From: Nostoc mirabile CHAB5784
GTDB taxonomy: Bacteria; Cyanobacteriota; Cyanobacteriia; Cyanobacteriales; Nostocaceae
DNA: 64,000 nucleotides
Direction: 5' to 3'
Assembly (NCBI RefSeq): GCF_020829645.1
Contig: NZ_JAIVFS010000006.1
Span: 62,001 to 126,000 of the forward strand
A program made the translations under genes and the position numbers. A model generated the notes under the pieces. The model saw only the letters and a program-made list of their open reading frames with translations, was not told the DNA's origin and ran no database searches. Every line of letters begins with the position of its first letter. Within the stretch, counting starts at the first letter, position 1. Below are positions 25,591-34,500 of the stretch, one piece after another.

Positions 25591-28500
25591 ATGTCCAAGA
25601 TGAGTATTCGTTGGGACTGGTTTTTAGAAATTGCAATATGTGGTTCAAGCATTTGGAGTACAAATTGCGCTTTTGCCCAAATTATCCCGGATGGGACTTT
25701 GCCTAATAACTCTAGTGTCACAAAGGATGGGAACATCTTCAATATCACTGGAGGAACTCAAGCACGCAGCAACTTGTTCCACAGTTTTCAGGAGTTTTCT
25801 GTTCCAAATGGCAGCACTGCAATATTTAATAATGCAGTGGATATTCAGAATATTATCAGTCGGGTAACGGGTGGGTCACGTTCTAATATTGATGGGATAA
25901 TCCGCACTAATCCTACGGCTAACCTGTTTTTAATTAATCCCAATGGAATTGTATTTGGTCAGAATGCTCAATTAAATGTTGGTGGTTCTTTTGTGGCAAG
26001 TACAGCGAATGCGATCGCTTTTGGTAATCAAGGTTTTTTCAGTGCTTCAAATCCCGAAAGTTCTTCATCACTGCTGACAGTCAATCCTTCGGCTTTACTA
26101 TTTAATCAAATCAAAACCGCATCTATCGAAAATAATTCAGTTGCTCCCTCCGGTTTAAATCCATCTTCTGAATTTATAGCAACGGGTTTGCGTGTACCAG
26201 ATGGCAAGAGTTTGCTATTGGTAGGTGGTGATATCAATATAGATGGTGGAGATTTGTATGCTTTTGGTGGACGAGTCGAGTTAGGGGGATTAGCAGGTGT
26301 AGGAACAGTTGGATTGAATAAAGATGGCAATACTCTAAGTTTGAGTTTTCCCGATAATGTAGAAAGAAGTGATGTTTTCCTTAGCAATGGCGCGATAGTA
26401 AGAGTTACTGCTGGTGATGGTGGAAGTATCGCGGTTAATGCCCGGAATTTAGAGATGACAGGAGAGAGTGAACTCTTTGCAGGCATAGACAGTGGGCTGG
26501 GTTCTGATAACAGTAAAGCGGGAAATATTGAGATTAATGCAACTGGAACAGTAAACCTTAACAGAAGTCCCATTAACAATTTAGTGCTATCAGGAGCAAG
26601 TGGGCAGGGAGGTGATGTGAGGATCAGTGCTAATACTTTGCTAGTACAAGATGTGGCACAAGTAGCTACTGTCACATTTGGTGCGGGCAAAGGAGGAAAT
26701 TTAACCGTTAATGCACAAAATGTGCAACTCATTGGTACAAACAATGATAATCAGTTTACCAACGGCTTGTTTACTCAAGCAGGGCCAAATTCAAAAGGGG
26801 ATGTGGGTGATTTGACTATTAAAACTAATACCTTGCTAGTACTAAATGGGGCACAAGTAGCTACTGTCACATTTGGTGCGGGCAAAGGAGGAAATTTAAC
26901 CGTTAATGCACAAAATGTGCAACTCATTGGTACACGTGCCGATGGTCAGTTTGCCAGTGGCTTGTTTACTTCCGCACAGCCAAATTCAAAAGGGGATGCG
27001 GGTGATTTGACTATTAAAACTAATACCTTGCTAGTACTAAATGGGGCACAGGTAGCTGCTGGTACATTTAGTGAGGGCAAGGGGGGAAATTTGACCATTG
27101 ATGCTCAAGACGTGCAAATCATTGGTAGAAGGGCCGATGGTCAATTTGGCAGTCGCTTGAGTGTTGACGCAGCGCCAAATTCAAAAGGGGATGCGGGTGA
27201 TTTGACTATTAAAACTCATACCTTACTAGTGGGGGATGGGGCACAGGTGGGTGCTGCTACATTTAGTGACGGTAAGGGGGGAAATTTAACCGTTGATGCT
27301 ATTGATGTGCAAATCATTGGCAGAAGTGCCGATGGTCAATTTGGCAGTCGCTTGTTTGCTGATGCACAGCCAGATTCAACAGGGAATGCGGGTAATTTGA
27401 CTATTAAAACTAATACTTTACTAGTTAAAGATGGGGCACAAGTGAGTACTAGTACATTTGGTGCGGGCAAGGGGGGAAATTTAACCGTTGATGCTATTGA
27501 TGTGCAACTTATTGGTACAAGCGCTGATAATAAGGTTGCCAGTGGCTTGTTTGCTTCAGCAGAGCCAAACTCAACAGGGGATGCGGGTGATTTGAGGATT
27601 ACAACTAATACCTTGCTCGTTGAGGGTGGGGCACAGGTGGATGCTGGTACATTAGGTGCAGGCAAGGGGGGAAATTTAACCGTTGATGCTATTGATGTGC
27701 AAGTTATTGGTAGAAGCGCTGATAATCAGTTTCCCAGTGGCTTGTTTGCTTCAGCACAGCCAAACTCAACAGGGAATGCGGGTGATTTGAGGATTACAAC
27801 TAATACCTTGCTAGTACGAGATGGAGCTGGAATAACTGTACAGAGTTTAGGAACAGGAACCGCAGGTATCATGACATTAAATTCTCGCTCCATCCGTTTA
27901 AACAACAATGCCTTACTTATCGGGAACACACAAAGTCCTAAAGTTGACCCCAATAGGGAACAGGCGACAATTAACATTAACTCACAATTTTTGATAATGA
28001 GCCTCAATAGCAACATCTTCACCAACGCTACAGGAAAAAACGTCATTGGTGGCAACATTAACATTGACACCGATTTCCTCATTGCTTTTGAAAATAGCGA
28101 CATCAGCGCCAATTCTGCTAACTTCCGTGGCGGGAATGTGCTCATCAATGCCCAAGGTATCTTTGGTATACAGTTCCGAGATATCGCATCTGATAAAACA
28201 AGCGATATCACCGCAACAGGAGCAAGTTCTGAGTTAAGTGGTAATGTAGAACTCAACACACCTGATGTAGACCCTAACAGTGGCTTAGTCAATTTGCCAA
28301 CCGTACCAGTTGATACCCAAGTAGCACAGACTTGTCAAGCTGGTGGAAATTTAGCTAAGAGCAGTTTTACAATCACTGGACGCGGCGGCTTGCCACCATT
28401 ACCAGGTGAAGCTCTTAACACTGATGCAGTGCAGGTAGATTTGGTGACTCTCAATTCAAGCGATGATAACCGCGATCGCTCCTCTGTTCCCAGCAAAATA

Positions 28501-28650
28501 ACTACCCCCACACCAGAACCCATCATAGAAGCTACCGGTTTGCTGCTAAACCAAAAAGGGGAAGTCGTGCTGACAGCAAATCTTCCCACCACTACGCCCC
28601 ATAGTCCTTGGTTGAAGCCTGCATCTTGTAGAACAATTCGTAATTCGTAA
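25591..28650 (+). CDS. FHA-domain secreted beta-helix protein 2
   Basis: A 1019-residue paralogue of FHA protein 1. Signal peptide ends near TNCAFA, then the FHA secretion domain (NLFHSFQEFSV, NLFLINPNGIVFG). The central beta-helix is built from 65-residue units (exactly 195 bp) of the type GKGGNLTVDAIDVQIIGR with ITTNTLLVRDGAQV; at least five consecutive units keep this length. The C-terminus GLVNLPTVPVDTQVAQ and SSFTITGRGGLPPLPGEA matches the other two. The last residues IRNS and the TAA stop are formed by an AATTCGT heptamer repeat. Flanked on both sides by 21-bp arrays. Confidence 0.88.
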   Translation: MSKMSIRWDWFLEIAICGSSIWSTNCAFAQIIPDGTLPNNSSVTKDGNIFNITGGTQARSNLFHSFQEFSVPNGSTAIFNNAVDIQNIISRVTGGSRSNIDGIIRTNPTANLFLINPNGIVFGQNAQLNVGGSFVASTANAIAFGNQGFFSASNPESSSSLLTVNPSALLFNQIKTASIENNSVAPSGLNPSSEFIATGLRVPDGKSLLLVGGDINIDGGDLYAFGGRVELGGLAGVGTVGLNKDGNTLSLSFPDNVERSDVFLSNGAIVRVTAGDGGSIAVNARNLEMTGESELFAGIDSGLGSDNSKAGNIEINATGTVNLNRSPINNLVLSGASGQGGDVRISANTLLVQDVAQVATVTFGAGKGGNLTVNAQNVQLIGTNNDNQFTNGLFTQAGPNSKGDVGDLTIKTNTLLVLNGAQVATVTFGAGKGGNLTVNAQNVQLIGTRADGQFASGLFTSAQPNSKGDAGDLTIKTNTLLVLNGAQVAAGTFSEGKGGNLTIDAQDVQIIGRRADGQFGSRLSVDAAPNSKGDAGDLTIKTHTLLVGDGAQVGAATFSDGKGGNLTVDAIDVQIIGRSADGQFGSRLFADAQPDSTGNAGNLTIKTNTLLVKDGAQVSTSTFGAGKGGNLTVDAIDVQLIGTSADNKVASGLFASAEPNSTGDAGDLRITTNTLLVEGGAQVDAGTLGAGKGGNLTVDAIDVQVIGRSADNQFPSGLFASAQPNSTGNAGDLRITTNTLLVRDGAGITVQSLGTGTAGIMTLNSRSIRLNNNALLIGNTQSPKVDPNREQATININSQFLIMSLNSNIFTNATGKNVIGGNINIDTDFLIAFENSDISANSANFRGGNVLINAQGIFGIQFRDIASDKTSDITATGASSELSGNVELNTPDVDPNSGLVNLPTVPVDTQVAQTCQAGGNLAKSSFTITGRGGLPPLPGEALNTDAVQVDLVTLNSSDDNRDRSSVPSKITTPTPEPIIEATGLLLNQKGEVVLTANLPTTTPHSPWLKPASCRTIRNS

Positions 28651-28665
28651 TTCGTAATTCGTAAT
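28635..28665. repeat. STRR AATTCGT forming the end of FHA gene 2
   Basis: More than four heptamers; the coding frame ends inside the array at TAA (28648-28650). Confidence 0.85.
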
Positions 28666-28707
28666 TTAAGAAAGTTAGATTGCAATCTGGTTTTTTATCG
28701 ACCTGCA

Positions 28708-28854
28708 ATGCGATCGCATCGACTAACAATGCCATTGTTTCGACTAACAATTCGATTGTATCGGCTGACAATGCCATTGTTTCGACTAACAATTCGATTG
28801 TATCGGCTGACAATGCCATTGTTTCGACTGACAATGCAATTGTATTGGCTTTAC
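28708..28854. repeat. 21-bp tandem repeat array B (7 units)
   Basis: Seven units of the same 21-bp family as array A, with a tgttTcgac variant alternating with tgtatcggc. Confidence 0.85.
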
Positions 28855-29039
28855 TTAACTAAAATTCTCGTGCAAAGTCGGCTAAAACTGTTTTTAGCTA
28901 CGCCTCCTTCGAGAGATGACGAGATGACAAACGCGATACCGCTAAAATTGTAGATGAGGATGAGGTCAGCAAGGAGAAAAGACGACAGACGATTTTAGAT
29001 TTGACGATATTTACCTACGCCTCAATGAACTGACGCCAG

Positions 29040-29243
29040 ATGTTACAAACTTCAAAATTCAGGCAGGAACCATTGGAACTTCCCTTTTTAGCGATTGCTC
29101 GGACAATTACTTTGGCTACTGCATTAGCGTCGGATATGCGGGAATTCAAAGCGAATATTAGAGAAATGAAGGCTGACAAGAGAAACTTAAACGCAGGGTT
29201 AGAAGAACTTCTGCGGTTATTCCGTAATCAAAAAAGTTCGTGA
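29040..29243 (+). CDS. Possible small helical protein
   Basis: A 67-residue frame whose C-terminal half (SDMREFKANIREMKADKRNL) is a plausible charged helix. It has no good ribosome binding site, and a different frame across 28980-29160 also reads like protein, so this may be a decayed gene. No family recognised. Confidence 0.25.
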   Translation: MLQTSKFRQEPLELPFLAIARTITLATALASDMREFKANIREMKADKRNLNAGLEELLRLFRNQKSS

Positions 29244-29275
29244 AGCATAGTTCCAGGCATTAAGGAAACAATATC

Positions 29276-29893
29276 ATGTTTCAACCTTTAGTTGAGCCGA
29301 TAACCTTTGAAGAGTTTATAGAGTGGAAACCAGAAAATGGCAGATATGAATTACATAAAGGAGTCATAGTTGAAATGCAACCAACAGGCGACCATGAGTT
29401 GGTCAGGGCATTTTTGATTAGAGAACTTAACTTTGAAATTCGCAGATTCAATCTAGCTTATTCAATCCCTAGCCAAGCGTTAGTTAAAGCAGTAGATAAA
29501 AAATCCGGTTATATTCCTGATGTCTTAGTATTGAACCTGACTAATTTAGCGAATGAACCACTTTGGAAAAAGTCATCTACTGTTTCTCAGGCAGAATCAA
29601 TTCTATTAATAGTGGAAGTGGTCAGTACCAACTGGCGTGATGACTATTTTCTCAAATTTGGTGAGTACGAAGAAATGGGGATTTCTGAATATTGGATTGT
29701 TGACTATGCTGCTCTAGGTGGAAAGCGGTTTATTGGCAATCCTAAACAGCCGACGGTATCAGTTTACACTCTAGTTGAAGGAGAGTATCAAATTACTCAG
29801 TTTCGAGGAAATGACCGGATTGAATCACTTACTTTTCCAGAGTTAGATTTAACTGCTGAACAAGTTTTTCAAGCTGCTTTGGGAGAAGCTTAA
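29276..29893 (+). CDS. Uma2-family endonuclease-like protein
   Basis: A 205-residue member of the Uma2 family (DUF820), a PD-(D/E)XK nuclease fold widespread and multicopy in cyanobacteria. The start EPITFEEFIEWKPENGRYEL is typical. The catalytic pattern is seen as YIPDVLVL (Asp) and ILLIVEVVSTNWRDDYFLK (Glu, with Lys), followed by GISEYWIVDY. Biological targets of Uma2 proteins are not established. Two more members lie at 50.4 and 51.2 kb. Confidence 0.88.
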   Translation: MFQPLVEPITFEEFIEWKPENGRYELHKGVIVEMQPTGDHELVRAFLIRELNFEIRRFNLAYSIPSQALVKAVDKKSGYIPDVLVLNLTNLANEPLWKKSSTVSQAESILLIVEVVSTNWRDDYFLKFGEYEEMGISEYWIVDYAALGGKRFIGNPKQPTVSVYTLVEGEYQITQFRGNDRIESLTFPELDLTAEQVFQAALGEA

Positions 29894-29963
29894 CCAAAAA
29901 CATATACTTTCAAAGGAAACTCTGCAATTTTTAGATTGACTTTTGATATAAAGCATATAAGTC

Positions 29964-30274
29964 AATACGCTTGGGTTAAGGCTAAAAAATAAGGCGTTGC
30001 TGAATCAAGGGATGATTCTTGTAGGGTGGGCGTCTCGCCCGCCCTGAAATACAAGGGACGGGCAAGATGCCCATCCCACAAAACTAGCAAAATCATCCCG
30101 CAAATATGCAACGCCAAAAATAAAACTAGTGTAGGTTGGGGAGCCACTGCGTTGGGCGGCTCTGCCGACTTGAAGCAAGTGGCGTTTGAGGAACAAAACC
30201 CAACATTATCAAGCCTTTGTTGGGTAACACGAATGTTCAACCCAACGTAGCATTCTTCTTAACCCAAGCGTATT
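29964..30274. mobile_element. 311-bp MITE with 17-bp perfect inverted ends and target duplication
   Basis: The ends are AATACGCTTGGGTTAAG (29964-29980) and its reverse complement (30258-30274). The host sequence agcatataagt is present on both sides (29952-29962 and 30275-30285), as expected for an 11-bp target duplication. The interior carries gtgggcgtctcgccc / gggacgggcaagatgcccatccc-like palindromes and no gene. Single ends of this family also occur near 42405 and 43198. Confidence 0.8.
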
Positions 30275-30285
30275 AGCATATAAGT

Positions 30286-30428
30286 AATATCAAGTTCGGC
30301 AAATTACTTACGATATGTCATTGCGTTCGCCCTTGGCGTTCCCGTTGGCGCAGCCTCTCCAAGAGTTGGGTATGTAACGAAGTGGAATGAAGCAATTCCC
30401 TTGGCTTTGGGATTGCCGCGCAACTCTT
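30286..30428. repeat. Dispersed repeat with gtcattgcg motif
   Basis: Contains tgtcattgcgttcgcc, gaatgaagcaattccc and gattgccgcgcaactctta, related to the elements at 16581-16737 and 42518-42780 but degraded. No gene. Confidence 0.4.
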
Positions 30429-30594
30429 AGAGGATGTTTTAAAAGTAGTTAGCTGTAATTTTAGGCACTTGTTGATCCCCCCTAACCCCCCTTAAAAAGG
30501 GGGGAACCGGAATCAAAGTCCCCCAATTTATCGGGGGATTTAGGAGGATCTAAAACGTTTTGCTACCGACCAGAGGACTTTTAAAACATCCTCT
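30429..30594. mobile_element. MITE with AGAGGATGTTTTAAAAGT ends
   Basis: The 18-bp ends are perfect inverted copies, flanked by TA on both sides. The interior includes a cccccctta / aagggggg palindrome. Relatives at 43332-43507 and 48340-48506. Confidence 0.75.
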
Positions 30595-30651
30595 TAGAGA
30601 CGCTGCGCGAACGCTCGCTTTTGACTAAGTATTAAGTCGGACATGATATAA

Positions 30652-30786
30652 TATCATGTCCGCCAAGTTACCCATAATAAAAGAACCCCACCCCCAACCC
30701 CTCCCCGCAAGCAGGAGGGGAGCGAAAGCGTAGCTTTTGCGGGGTGGGGTGATTCGGGTTTAATAAGCAATCAAGCGGACATGATA
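30652..30786. mobile_element. MITE with TATCATGTCCGC ends, copy 1
   Basis: Ends TATCATGTCCGC and GCGGACATGATA enclose a ccccacccc / ggggtgggg palindrome and aataagcaatcaa. An inverted copy is at 48509-48652. A further inverted end (cggacatgatata) abuts the left side. Confidence 0.75.
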
Positions 30787-30824
30787 TAACTTGCCAAAGG
30801 ATGAATCAAAAATTTTACTGGTAA

Positions 30825-30995
30825 GAAACCACCAAACAGCTTGGATTGCAGCAAGGAGTACAACTTGAACGCCGCCAAGTTGTAGAAAACTTGTTGAGAT
30901 TCCGGTTTGGTTCTGTGGATGAAGAACTGTCAAGAGTGGTTGATAGTTTGTTGCAGTTAACTCCAGAAGAATTTACTCCGCTATGCCCAAATTGA
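30825..30995 (+). pseudogene. C-terminal remnant of a Rpn/DUF4351-type protein
   Basis: The frame from after a TAA at 30822 reads KQLGLQQGVQLERRQVVENL, LRFRFGSVDEELSRVVDSLL and QLTPEEFTPL before a stop. This looks like the C-terminal tail found in cyanobacterial Rpn/PD-(D/E)XK nuclease-transposase proteins (DUF4351-like). No start codon or nuclease domain is present, so it is a fragment. Confidence 0.6.
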
Positions 30996-31079
30996 TATTG
31001 CTCAGATTGACACCAATCAACCAAGGTGGTCTGACAAAGATAGCTCCCGAATCAATTCTCTTAACCACCTTTGGGGGTT

Positions 31080-31205
31080 AAAGTAAAGAGCAACTAATAA
31101 GCAGCGTGTTTTGTGTCGGGGTTTAAATCCCTGTCACAAAACGTAATTGCGTTAGCGTAGCGGGGCGTAGCCCATTGCGAATTGGTTTAAAATCTCTTTC
31201 CCCAG
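31080..31205. repeat. Dispersed repeat (cacaaaacgtaattgcg type)
   Basis: Shares gggtttaaatcccc, acaaaacgtaattgcg and gcgaattggtttaa with 63045-63170. Noncoding. Confidence 0.5.
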
Positions 31206-31228
31206 CAGCATATCGTTGCAACAACTCC

Positions 31229-31396
31229 ATTCGATTGCATCGACTTACAATGCCATTGCATCAACTGACAATGCCATTGCATCGACTTACAATGCGATTG
31301 TATCGACTGACAATGCCATTGTATCGGCTGACAATTCGATTGTATCGACTGACAATGCCATTGTATCGACTGACAATGCCATTGTATCGACTGATG
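31229..31396. repeat. 21-bp tandem repeat array C (8 units)
   Basis: Eight units of the 21-bp family, directly before the upstream region of FHA gene 3 (31393-31560), the same arrangement as array A before FHA gene 2. Confidence 0.85.
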
Positions 31397-31560
31397 AATT
31401 ATATTGTATAAATTTATGTAAAGAAATTAGCAAGTTTTGCGTAAAACTAACGCGATCGCAACTGAGAATTATCTAGGGGTGACTTCAACCACTGTAAACC
31501 CACATTAGTGGTGTGACATAACCAAAAGTTTAGCGATCGCTGTTTGCTTAGAGGGGTGCA

Positions 31561-34500
31561 ATGTCCAAGATAAGTATTCGTTGGGGCTGGTTTTTAGGAA
31601 TTGCAATATGTGGTTCAAGCATTTGGAGTACAAATTGTGCTTTTGCCCAAATTATCCCGGATGGCACTTTGCCTGATAACTCTAGTGTCAAATTAGAGGG
31701 GAACAACAGCATCATTGAAGGAGGAACCCAAGCAGGTGGCAACTTGTTCCACAGCTTTCGGGAATTTTCTGTCCCGACTAACGGCGCTGCTTTGTTTAAT
31801 AATAGAGTGGATATTCAAAATATTATCAGTCGGGTAACGGGTGGATCAGTCTCTAATATTGATGGGTTAATTTACGCTAATGGCACAGCTAATTTATTTT
31901 TGATAAATCCTAATGGGATTATTTTTGGGCAAAATGCTCAATTAAATATTGGTGGTTCTTTTGTTGCGACTACAGCGAATGCACTGCAATTTGGAAATCG
32001 AGGATTTTTTAGCGCGACTGATCAAAATATCCCTTCACCGTTGTTGACTATTAATCCTTCAGCATTGCTGTTTAATCAGATTAATCAAAACGCAGCGATT
32101 CAAAATAATTCAGTTGCATTTGCAGGACAAGATCCAACAGGCTTTTTTGATGTATTTGGTTTACGAGTACCAGATGGTAAGAGCTTACTGCTGGTCGGTG
32201 GTAATGTCAGCATGGATGGGGGGCAATTAAATGCTTATGGTGGGCAAGTTGAGTTAGGAGGGTTGGCCCAAGCTGGTACTGTAGCGTTGGGTGTAAATGG
32301 CGATAATCTCAGCTTGAGATTTCCTGATAATGTTGCGCGAACTGAGGTATCCCTTACTAATCAAGCAAGTATATATGTAGAAGGCGCTGGTGGCGGTAAT
32401 ATTGCAGTCAATGCCTCTAATCTAGAGATATTGGGAAGAAGTTTTTTAATCGGTGGTATTGGGTATGGTTTGAGGACATCTGAAACAATTGGGGGAGATA
32501 TTACGCTTAATGCTACCGGGTCAATCAAAGTTGCTGGTGGGAGCGCAGTTGACAATCTTGTGCGCTCGGGTTCACAAGGCAATGGGGGTAACATTACTAT
32601 CGATTCTGGTTCATTCTCGTTACAAGATGGCGCTCTACTTTCAGCCTCAACATTTGGACAAGGCAATGCAGGGAATGTGACAGTGCGGGCACGAGATGCT
32701 GTTTCTCTTGCAGATAATGCTGCCATCCTCAGCACGGTGGAAGCCGCAGGTGTAGGTAAGGGAGGTAATATCGACATCAATGCTGCAACCCTCTCGCTAA
32801 AAGATGGCGCTATTCTGGCAACCGCTACTGGTGAAGCATCTGCAACAGCGCCAGCAGGACAGGGGGATGCGGGGAATGTGAATGTGAATGTTACTGGTGC
32901 TGTTGATATTGCTGGGGAGAAAAATGGTATTTTTAGTGGGATTCGCAGCTTGGTGTCAACGGGGACAGTTGGCAATGGGGGTAACATTACTATCGATTCT
33001 GGTTCATTCTCGTTACAAGATGGCGCTCAACTTGAAGCCTCAACTTATGGACAAGGAAATGCGGGGAATGTGACAGTGCAGGCACGAGATGCTGTTTCTC
33101 TTGCAGATGATGCTGTCATCCTCAGCACGGTGGAAGCCGCAGGTGTAGGTAAGGGAGGTAATATCGACATCAATGCTGCAACCCTCTCGCTAAAAGATGG
33201 CGCTCAATTGCTAACCATTACTCGTGAAGCATCTGCAACAGCGCCAGCAGGACGGGGGGATGCGGGGAATGTCAATGTGAATGTTACTGGTGCTGTTAAT
33301 ATTGCTGGGGAGAAAAACGGTTTTTTTAGTGGGATTCGCAGCTTGGTGTCAACGGGGACAGTTGGCAATGGGGGTAACATTACTATCGATTCTGGTTCAT
33401 TCTCGTTAGGCGATCGCGCTCAACTTACTGCCGAAACTTCTGGACTTGGGAATGCGGGGAATGTGACAGTGCGGGCACGAGATGCTGTTTCTCTTGCAGA
33501 TAATGCTGCCATCCTCAGTACAGTGGGAGCAGGGGGTGTAGGTAAAGGTGGCAATATCAACATCAATGCGGCAACACTATCACTATTTGATGGCGCTCAA
33601 TTGCTAACTATTACTCGTGAAGCATCTGCAACAGCGCCAGCAGGACGGGGGGATGCGGGGAATGTGAATGTTAATGTTACTGGGTCAGTTAATATTGCTG
33701 GGGAGAAAAACGGTCTTTTTAGTGGGATTGGCAGCTTTGTGGATACGGGGACAGTTGGCAATGGGGGTAACATTACTATCGATTCTGGCTCATTCTCATT
33801 ACGCGATCGCGCTCTACTTTCAGCCTCAACTTCGGGACTTGGGAATGCAGGGAATGTGACAGTGCAGGCACGAGATGCTGTTTCTCTTGCAGATAATGCT
33901 GGCATCTTCAGCACGGTGTCATCAGGGGGTGTAGGTAAAGGTGGCAATATCGACATCAATGCGGCAACACTATCACTAATTGATGGCGCTCAACTGCAAA
34001 CTATTACTCGTGGTGCATATGCAACAGCGCCAGCAGGACAGGGGGATGCGGGGAATGTGAATGTGAATGTTACTGGTGCTGTTGATATTGCTGGGGAGAA
34101 AAATGGTATTTTTAGTGGGATTTACAGTACGGTGTCAACGGGGACAGTTGGCAATGGGGGTAACATTACTATCGATTCTGGTTCCTTCTCGTTAGGCGAT
34201 CGCGCTCTACTTGAAGCCTCAACTTATGGACAAGGAAATGCGGGGAATGTGACAGTGAGTGCTAAAAATGCTGTTTCTCTTGCAGATAATGCTGCCATCC
34301 TCAGCAGGGTGGAAGCCGCAGGTGTAGGTAAGGGAGGTAATATCGACATCAATGCTGCAACCCTCTCGCTAAAAGATGGCGCTCAATTGCTAACCGCTAC
34401 TCGTGAAGCATCTGCAACAGCGCCAGCAGGACAGGGGGATGCGGGGAATGTGAATGTGAATGTTACTGGTGCTGTTAATATTGCTGGGGAGAAAAATGGT

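Noticed and set aside
29962..30250. Frames of 60-90 codons on both strands
   Set aside because: They lie fully inside the MITE with 17-bp ends and follow its palindromes.
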